A DNA stretch of 24,508 bases. Origin: Chara braunii (Eukaryota > Streptophyta > Charophyceae > Charales > Characeae). The stretch is taken from the NCBI GenBank assembly GCA_003427395.1, contig BFEA01000287.1:917746-942253 (forward strand), read 5' to 3'. The notes under the pieces were generated by a model that worked only from the letters and a program-made list of their open reading frames with translations, had not been told where the DNA came from and did not search any database. The translations under genes and the position numbers were made by a program. Shown piece by piece: positions 18,927 through 24,508 of this stretch (positions are counted from its first letter, which is position 1; the number at the start of each line of letters is the position of its first letter).

Positions 18927-20410
18927 CCGCAATGTACCCAAAAGTGTCAACTAGTTATGTAGAGGATTGGTCTTCTTTGACATCCATCATGGCCACTTTG
19001 TACAGTACCAGACCCATATCGCAATCATAGAAAATAGAAAAGATAGAGAAAAAAATAGAAAAAAAATAGAAAAAAATAGAGAAAATAGCGAAAAAAAAAT
19101 AAAAATAAAAAAATAAAAAATAAAAAGTAATAAGATAATAACAAAAAATAAAAAATATAAAGTTAAAAGTTATAATAATAAAAAATTTACTAAAAAATGA
19201 ATAATCATAAATACATACTGACGTCGCGACGGATTATCATCAAGGCCAATCATTCTTTAGCTAAACGTATTCTGTCTATAATTGATTTTTTGCATGTCGT
19301 CATAATTGGTTACGTATATCTAAAAAGTAATTATAGAAGCAAAGAAATGAAACTAAGAGTGCTGGTAATATCTTTGCGACGAAAAAAAATCTAAATAAAT
19401 AAATAAATAATCCGTCGTGAGGGATGCGAACAATTTTGTTTGTAAGGTCTACTTTAGTCTTTTGTTAATGCTCTCCTATCATCGTTGGAGTTGGGTCGAC
19501 AATATTCAAATAATGTGTAATAAAGAGTGATCCTAATTAGCATTATCTAGGGTTTTATTGCGATGTCTTGAATTTGTGTTTCGCAATGTCTTATAAGAGA
19601 ACACTCTGGAGAGAGTTCCCTACAACAAGTTTAGCCATGGATCGTTAGCTTTTATGCAAAGTCAAGCATAATCAAGGAATATTTGATGGAATTGCGACGT
19701 ATTTGGTTAGTGATTTTCATCATACATGTACAATATCCTGCTCGTTGGGTTTTTTTGTTGGTGGCCAATGCAGCGCCTAGTGCTGACGAATGAAAAAAAA
19801 CAGATCATCTGAAAAACAGTTCTTATAGCTGATCAGTCGTCAAGCATCTTGGGGCCATAAAGAGTCTATTCCGCTTGTGCAGACGTATACTGGCAGAAGA
19901 CAAGGTAAGATTACAAATCCTCTTGTAAGGTAGTATAAGCAAAAAAAAATGGAAGGAGTCATTTTTCTCATTTTAATGCGTATGTTAATACAACAGAATT
20001 ACAATGTTCACTTTCTTAGTGGGATATAGGTATTTTCGTAAGTGAGGAGAAATGCTTGATCTAAGAGTTTGTCAATCCGAAGTTATCTTTTTACTTAAGA
20101 AGTGGGGTTTCCGTGTTCGTTTTGGATTGTTTTTACACAGTGTACTAGAGTTTATCGTATATGTAGAAGGATTGTTAAAATATGGTACATAGAAAAAGAA
20201 TATATATTTTTGATTGCGGCACAACAAGGAATGTAATCTGCAATATAAGGTTGCATTTTCTGAATGATCGCAACATGCATAGCAAGCGTATTGGTTATCG
20301 AAGTGTGGGATTTATTAGATACCGTATAGACGTATGTATCAAATATATATTGTAGGCATTGCATATTGTAGTTTTGGTAACCATGAGTGTAGGAGGGGGG
20401 ATGACGGTAG
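18927..20410. other. AT-rich DNA, no supported gene
   Basis: Contains an A-rich low-complexity stretch (about 19040-19200, runs of A with single G or T) and an (AAAT)n run near 19392. The plus frame 19197-19394 has no motif. No MITE copies. Confidence 0.5.
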
Positions 20411-20411
20411 G

Positions 20412-20430
20412 NGGNGGGGGGGGGGGGGGG
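20412..20430. repeat. G-homopolymer with two ambiguous bases
   Basis: GNGGN is followed by about 15 G. The N positions (20412 and 20415) mark uncertain sequence. Confidence 0.85.
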
Positions 20431-20866
20431 AGGTTGAATTGTGTAGTGAGATTATGAGAGGTGGGGGAACAGTACAGTATAGTTAGTATGTTGACCTGCC
20501 GAAGGGTAAGGATCGGATCAGCATACTTAGGATCAGATCCGAGGTTTGTGAGCGAGGGAGTCGACCCCTTGCTTAGCAACAGGATGTAAATATCCGGGAG
20601 CGTGTGTAGTGGGTGGGTATAACACAGCTACCCTATATGCTATGGGGAACAAGACCATGTATCTTTCCATTCGTACATCGCTGAGAAGTTAACAGCAGGT
20701 TTCACACAAAAAATGAGGGGGGTTATGAGGGGAAACATAACTTAGTCATCAAGTCCCTAGCTAGAGGATGCCTGTTAATCATCAAAATATGAATTAGGGG
20801 GAGTAAATTAGAGGTTAAGCTGAGGCTAGCGATTACTGTTGAGGACAACCATAGGGGGGGTGCACG
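20431..20866. other. No supported gene; flank of hammerhead 2
   Basis: No frame or known repeat. The G-run at 20854-20860 lies immediately beside the ribozyme. Confidence 0.4.
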
Positions 20867-20917
20867 CCCTGAAGCGCGATTTTCGCTGCCTAACACTCAT
20901 AGCAGCTCATCAGAGGG
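20867..20917 (-). ncRNA. Hammerhead ribozyme 2 (type I, tiny stem III)
   Basis: Read on the minus strand. CTGATGA is at 20913-20907 and GAAA at 20884-20881. Stem II pairs 20906-20902 (GCTGC) with 20889-20885 (GCAGC), plus a U-G pair, with a loop of about 10 nt. Stem III is two A-U pairs (20881/20872 and 20880/20873) with loop TCGCGC. The NUH site is UUC, so cleavage is predicted after 20871. Stem I is CCCT (20917-20914) with AGGG (20870-20867). The core and stem I match hammerhead 1, while stem II is entirely different yet still paired. That is covariation, the best evidence available from sequence alone. Confidence 0.85.
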
Positions 20918-21655
20918 TCAGATTATAATCTCCCATTATACTGTATCATAGAGGCGTGTTAGGTTGTACGACATCAGCGACACTCTTTGATAGATATTAT
21001 CTCACCTAAATATTGAAACTTTGAGAGGATGTGACATCCTCGGGTGTAGCCATTGCCTCTTGAATGTCTTGAAGTAACAACTCCTGCAGTAATTAGCGCT
21101 CGTGACACTTCCGCTAGAGTGTGCATAAGGTGTAAAATCACCCACGTTCACTTATGGAGTGTTTAGTCGTGTGCACGGGTAAGAAGAAAAGACCGTGTCT
21201 TAGCGGAGAGGGGAATGGGGTGGGATCGTTGCAGATTGCGTGCATCGAGGCTTTAGGAGTGCGCAACAATCAGGTTCGGGGAAGTCCGGTAGCACCTGTC
21301 GGGCTGCAGTAGATGGCAATGCAAGTATGCACCATTGTATATAGTTGCGTGCCACCAGTCTAGGTAGTAGGAAAATGGAAGGGGTAGTAAGTAACTCGCA
21401 TTTTTTGGTATGTTTATAAGAGGGGGTTTGATTTCATCCGATTTTAAAGGAGAGGGGCTTCTGTCTTTTTAGGTAAAGGAGATAGAGTAATGTGTATGGT
21501 CATGGCTTCAGTAGTAGAGTGGTCTGCACAAATGTATGGGTTACCGTCCGCATATCATGACCCTGTGAGTAGCTCAAAGTTTGGCATTCGGGAGTAGCAG
21601 GAGCAATCGTATACTAAATAGTCGTTTTATTGACTTTGTAGTGCTCATCGGAGGT
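20918..21655. other. No supported gene
   Basis: Probably includes the rest of the hammerhead-bearing repeat. Weak likeness to 4217-4260 extends only about 60 bp. No frames of interest. Confidence 0.4.
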
Positions 21656-21656
21656 G

Positions 21657-21765
21657 TATCACGAGTTTTTGTCTTTCTAAAACCCTCTCTCCGAGGTGTT
21701 CCTGAAAAAATATCACGAGTATTTTGTCTTTCTAAAACCCTCTCTCCGAGGTGTTCCTGAAAAAA
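21657..21765. repeat. 54-bp perfect tandem duplication
   Basis: TATCACGAGTTTTTGTC...CCGAGGTGTTCCTGAAAAAA (21657-21710) is repeated at 21711-21765 with one inserted base. The near-identity points to a recent event. Confidence 0.9.
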
Positions 21766-21938
21766 TATCGTCGTTTGTGTTTGTCAGTCCATTACCGTAT
21801 GCATCTATTTTTTGCAGTATGCTTATGCAGTAGTGGAAGCGATAGTAGTTTACTTAGTCATTTTGTACCGCTTATGTTATGACATTTTTTTCGTGGTGTA
21901 CTCTATCCTTAGCTTTCGTGTCATTCTACTTGGAGATG

Positions 21939-21992
21939 TGTCACGAGTTTTTATCTTTCTGAAAATTTCGGCGCGGTGTTCCTTAAAAACGT
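21939..21992. repeat. Diverged third copy of the 54-bp unit
   Basis: GTCACGAGTTTTTATCTTTCT is followed by CGGTGTTCCTTAAAAA. It is the same unit as at 21657-21765 but older, and separated from it by about 170 bp. The plus frame 21812-22012 crosses it without recognisable motifs. Confidence 0.7.
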
Positions 21993-22022
21993 TTTGTGAT
22001 TTGTGTGTCTAAATCTATGTTT

Positions 22023-22379
22023 GTTTTTTTTTTTTTTTTTTTTTTTTTTTTCGCGGCATTCCCTTACGCAAGTGCCAATTATTTGTTTTTTTGTATATGT
22101 GTACGTGATTGTGTTGGTTTTTTAGTCCAGTAATTTTTAGGTTTTGTGTAAAAGTAAGAGTAAATATCGTTTGTTTTTGTATTATTTACTTGGGTTTCTG
22201 AGGCGCCGACGACTAAGGATATCCTCATTCTGGCGACCATAATTTTAAGGATAGGCTTATTTAATTTATGAAGGGAAGACGACAAAGGAAAGAATAATTA
22301 AATTTTCATCTGGGCTACCAGAGTGACCCGGATCATCTTGCCCGACCGGGTAAAAGAAAAATAAAACATTGAATTTTGA
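22023..22379. other. T-tract and unassigned DNA
   Basis: A T-run of about 30 at 22023-22051, then AT-rich DNA. GGCTACCAGAGTGACCCGG at about 22313 and GCCCGACCGGG near 22338 look like a worn family 2 head. Confidence 0.45.
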
Positions 22380-22505
22380 TTTTAAATTAGGTAAAGAATT
22401 TTGATGTGACCTTGAGGCAAACGTTGTTCAGTTTATTCTTTTGCATAACATAGTTTTTTTTCGTATTTTTTGGAGGTCGTTTTTTTTTTTTTTTTTGGCT
22501 GAGAC
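22380..22505 (-). mobile_element. Family 2 element, tail part, split by an insertion
   Basis: Minus-strand family 2 tail: TTTTAAATTAGGTAAAG...TTCAGTTTATTC...GCATAACATAG, T-tract, GGCTGAGAC. The rest of this copy resumes at 23892 after an insertion of about 1.39 kb. The bases GCTGAGAC at 22498-22505 are repeated at 23892-23899, as a target duplication would be. Confidence 0.75.
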
Positions 22506-22592
22506 CTGCGTAGCACGACAGACGTGTTCGCGCGAACACCTCGCGAACATGTTCGGACGAATATATATATTTTTTCTTTATATATATATATA

Positions 22593-23637
22593 CAGGGTAA
22601 CCGATGTTCGGATGTTCGGGACCCCTCAGGGATGCGTTCGGCCGTTCAGGCCAAATGCGGAAAAAAAAAAAAAAAAAAAAAACTCTGAAAAAAAGATATG
22701 TTATGGAGGAAAATAAATTAAACAAGATTTGCCTTAACATTACATCCAAATTATTGGCAAGGGAAAAATAAAAAATAAAAAAATACTAATAATAAAAAAA
22801 AATAAAAATAAAAAAAAATAAAAAAAGAATTAAATTTAGTGAGTGCACGAGCACGTTTTCGACACCACCATCTTTGGCGATTTTTTATTTTTTTTTAGCA
22901 TAGTTAAATGCCCTAAAAATTTACAGATGTGTACTTCAAATCCGCGTAGCACGCCGAACGTGTTCGTGCGTTCACGTGAACAGCCTACGAACATGTTCGC
23001 GCGAACATAATTTTTTTTCGTAAAAAATAAAAATAAAAAATTATTGTTTCGGTTTTTGGTTTTTAACGCATGATTTGCTTCGAATTTGAACATGGCTCTA
23101 AGGCAAAAGTTGCTTGTATTTTTATTTTACATAACATATAATGTTTTCAGATTTTTCTGAGAACATTTTAAAATATTTTTTATGTTCGCGTTCGGAGGGT
23201 TTTGGGCGCATGTTCGTGTTCGGGCGAACATGTTCGCGTTCGCCTTTGAACGCTAACACAGTGCTACATAGCTTCACATAATGAAGAACCCACTAAAAAA
23301 GTTTCAAAAAATAATAAAATTGTTTAGACCCCCAACTAAAGTGAACACAAAAAGTAAAAAGTGAAAAAAAACGTGGGTAAACACATTTTGACACCGCCAT
23401 CTTTGGCAATTCTTAATTCTTATTTGGCTGAGCCAAATGACTTGAGAATTTATAGGTATGTACCTCACGTTATAGAGAATTCACAAAAAAAAAGTCAGAA
23501 AAAATATATTTTTAGGCCCCGAAATAAGTTTTGGCGTGGATGAACGCCGTCGGGTTCAGACCCCGTACGGAATCCCGAACGCCCGGAAGTACGGAGGTCT
23601 GCCCGGGGACCTCCATGAGTACGGGTTGGTGACCCTG
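22593..23637 (+). mobile_element. Family 1 element, copy E, with nested insertion
   Basis: Starts CAGGGTAACCGATG at 22593 and ends GGTTGGTGACCCTG at 23637, with (TA)n outside both ends. The standard parts are present in order, but inside the first internal unit (GATGTGTACTTCA) a 330-bp family 3 copy is inserted. The unit continues at CTTCACATAATG on the other side. The (TA)n at both edges lies inside family 3 sequence, so this copy inserted into family 3. Confidence 0.85.
22942..23271. mobile_element. Family 3 MITE-like element, complete nested copy
   Basis: A 330-bp element with ends CCGCGTAGCAC and GTGCTACATAG. CTTCAAAT (22934-22941) and CTTCACAT (23272-23279) flank it as an 8-bp target duplication with one difference. 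Uninterrupted family 1 copies have GTGTACTTCACATAATAC at this point, which confirms the insertion site. Its interior has ATGTTCGCGCGAACAT-type palindromes near both ends and the shared core (minus strand, about 23073-23145). No coding frame. Confidence 0.85.
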
Positions 23638-23651
23638 TATATATATATATA
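23638..23651. repeat. (TA)n at the right edge of copy E
   Basis: A TA run between the family 1 end and the resumed family 3 sequence. Confidence 0.9.
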
Positions 23652-23891
23652 TTTGTTTCGGTTTTTTATTTTTAATTCATGATTGAATACGAACTTGAAC
23701 ATGACAACAAGGCAAAAGTTGCTTGTATTGTTATTTTACATATCATATATTGTTTTCAGATTTTTCTGAGAACTTTGTTTTTTTTTTTTTAAATATTTTT
23801 TATGTTCCTGTTCGGAGGGTTTTGGGCGCTTATTCGAGTTCGGGCGAACATGTTCGTGTTCGCCTCCGAACTCGAACACGGTGCTACGTAG

Positions 23892-23971
23892 GCTGAGACC
23901 TTCCCTAGTCCTTGCACGACCGGGCCGCCTGTGAAAATTGGGTGACCCAAACGGTCCGGCTGGTAGCCTAA
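23892..23971 (-). mobile_element. Family 2 element, head part, split by an insertion
   Basis: Minus-strand head: GGCTGAGACC, TTCCCTAGTCCTTGCACG, GGGCCGCC, GTGACCCAAACGG, CCGGCTGGTAGCCTA. It completes the copy whose tail is at 22380-22505. Confidence 0.75.
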
Positions 23972-23973
23972 AT

Positions 23974-23976
23974 TTA

Positions 23977-24002
<26 letters not shown>
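23974..24002. repeat. (TA)n between two family 2 copies
   Basis: A TA run with a T-tract after it; family 2 heads face it from both sides. Confidence 0.9.
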
Positions 24003-24007
<5 letters not shown>

Positions 24008-24020
24008 TCATTAATTATTT

Positions 24021-24204
24021 CCTAGATTACCAGGCGGACCGCTCGAGTCACCCTATTTTCCCGGACGGCCTGGCCGTGCAAGGACCAGGGTAGGTCCTCG
24101 CTGAAAATAATAATTGGAAAAAAAAAAATCCGAAATAAAACTATGTTATGCAAAAAAATAAACTGAGCAACTTTTGTCTCAGGGTCATATCGAAATTCTT
24201 TACC

Positions 24205-24212
<8 letters not shown>
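24021..24212 (+). mobile_element. Family 2 MITE-like element
   Basis: CCTAGATTACCAGGCGGACC, GAGTCACCCTATTTTCCCGG, GTGCAAGGACCAGGG, an A-tract, CTATGTTATGC, AATAAACTGAGCAAC, CATATCGAAATTC and TTACCAAATTAAAA, in that order. It is directly followed by (TA)n. This is a clear single-head, single-tail copy. Confidence 0.8.

Positions 24213-24241
<29 letters not shown>
24212..24241. repeat. (TA)n left of the hammerhead segment
   Basis: A TA run of nearly 30 bp. Confidence 0.95.
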
Positions 24242-24243
<2 letters not shown>

Positions 24244-24255
24244 CTTGTGTGGGTG

Positions 24256-24297
24256 AGTGATAGTCTACTTTGATTTTGGTTAAGGTAGATTATCATT
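24256..24297 (+). ncRNA. RNA hairpin upstream of hammerhead 3
   Basis: TGATAGTCTACTTT (24258-24271) pairs with AAGGTAGATTATCA (24282-24295). All 14 positions pair if two G-U pairs are allowed, and two more pairs extend the base. The loop is GATTTTGGTT. Both mismatched positions are G-U, as expected of an RNA structure rather than a DNA palindrome read only from this strand. Confidence 0.65.
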
Positions 24298-24333
24298 TAC
24301 AGTGTAATCAGTAAGGGGATTCTGCAGACTTTT

Positions 24334-24394
24334 GAGGGTTCAGCCTCCTGATGAGTCGGTGAAACTCCGACGAAACAGTTTGTCACAGCCCCTC
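24334..24394 (+). ncRNA. Hammerhead ribozyme motif 3 (weak proximal stem I)
   Basis: CTGATGA is at 24348-24354 and GAAA at 24372-24375. Stem II pairs GTCGG (24355-24359) with CCGAC (24367-24371), loop TGAAACT. Stem III pairs 24375-24377 (ACA) with 24381-24383 (TGT), loop GTT. The NUH site is GUC, with cleavage predicted after 24384. Distal stem I pairs GAGGG (24334-24338) with CCCTC (24390-24394), and GC/GC pairs lie inside it. The three positions next to the core (CTC against ACA) do not pair, so activity is uncertain. The ACAGTTTGTC-type minimal stem III is as in Penelope-like element hammerheads. Confidence 0.65.
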
Positions 24395-24453
24395 ATTTGT
24401 TATCTTCTTCTCTCTCTCTGCCTACGGTTTACCGGGCTGTCCTATTTGTGACG

Positions 24454-24481
<28 letters not shown>
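24454..24481. repeat. (TA)n right of the hammerhead segment
   Basis: A TA run of about 27 bp. The last 27 bases of the window after it are GC-rich and unassigned. Confidence 0.95.
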
Positions 24482-24484
<3 letters not shown>

Positions 24485-24508
24485 GCGGCAGTGGTCGGGG
24501 CCGTCACT

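Larger units (their letters stand above)
22506..23891. mobile_element. Family 3 MITE-like element, split by family 1 copy E
   Basis: The left end is CTGCGTAGCAC (22506-22516) and the right end GTGCTACGTAG (23881-23891), an 11-bp inverted repeat with one mismatch. It is flanked by GCTGAGAC on both sides (8 bp; 9 or 10 bp if the boundary is shifted). The element's own sequence is 22506 to about 22560 plus 23652-23891, rich in GTTCG/CGAAC and carrying the shared core on the minus strand. The middle is occupied by family 1 copy E. Target length suggests hAT-like (8) or Mutator-like (9) mobilisation, which I cannot decide. Confidence 0.75.
24242..24453 (+). mobile_element. 213-bp hammerhead-bearing segment between (TA)n runs
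   Basis: The segment holds a long hairpin, the hammerhead motif and a TCTTCTTCTCTCTCTCTC pyrimidine tract (24403-24419). It has no coding frame and is bounded by (TA)n on both sides. I infer a short hammerhead retroelement fragment, Penelope-like or retrozyme-like, inserted into a TA microsatellite. No RT is present to prove it. Confidence 0.5.

Overview
The window is eukaryotic nuclear DNA, gene-poor and rich in repeats. Supporting signs are long A/T homopolymers, many (TA)n tracts, a (TG)n tract, splice-donor-like sites, no bacterial operon structure, and nested short inverted-repeat transposons. A plant or streptophyte-like alga is a guess, based mainly on MITE-type elements sitting in (TA)n tracts and on 123-bp repeats that recall plant LTR-retroelement noncoding DNA. 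I found no intact gene with a recognisable domain: no reverse transcriptase, integrase or transposase, and no rRNA or tRNA.

Layout: 1-1.9 kb is unassigned DNA with short open fragments and a small repeat (family 2). 1.9-3.9 kb holds two decayed coding regions, one per strand, both frameshifted and without a known domain. 3.9-4.8 kb is G-rich DNA with a hammerhead ribozyme on the minus strand. 4.8-6.4 kb is GC-rich, with two TATA-bearing repeats about 600 bp apart. 7.1-7.7 kb is a 123-bp tandem repeat. 7.9-8.9 kb is an array of about ten hairpins whose stems change in a compensatory way while the loop stays nearly constant. 9.2-12.9 kb is GC-rich with many overlapping open frames and no convincing gene. 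13.6-24.2 kb is AT-rich and dominated by three MITE-like families. Family 1 has TACAGGGT ends and sits in TA or (TA)n. Family 2 has a GC-rich hairpin head plus a tail. Family 3 has CTACGTAGCAC-like ends and a target duplication of about 8 bp. At 22.4-24.0 kb they are nested four deep.

Three hammerhead ribozyme motifs are the most functional-looking RNA elements. Two are on the minus strand (4167-4216 and 20867-20917). They share the core, a CCCT/AGGG stem I and a tiny stem III, but have different, internally complementary stem II sequences. The third is on the plus strand (24334-24394), in a 213-bp segment bounded by (TA)n, with a 14-16 bp hairpin just upstream. Tiny stem III hammerheads are known from Penelope-like retroelements, and I infer these are non-autonomous or truncated relatives. 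The other notable observation is that all three MITE families share one core of about 60 bp, present at least 11 times, although their ends differ.
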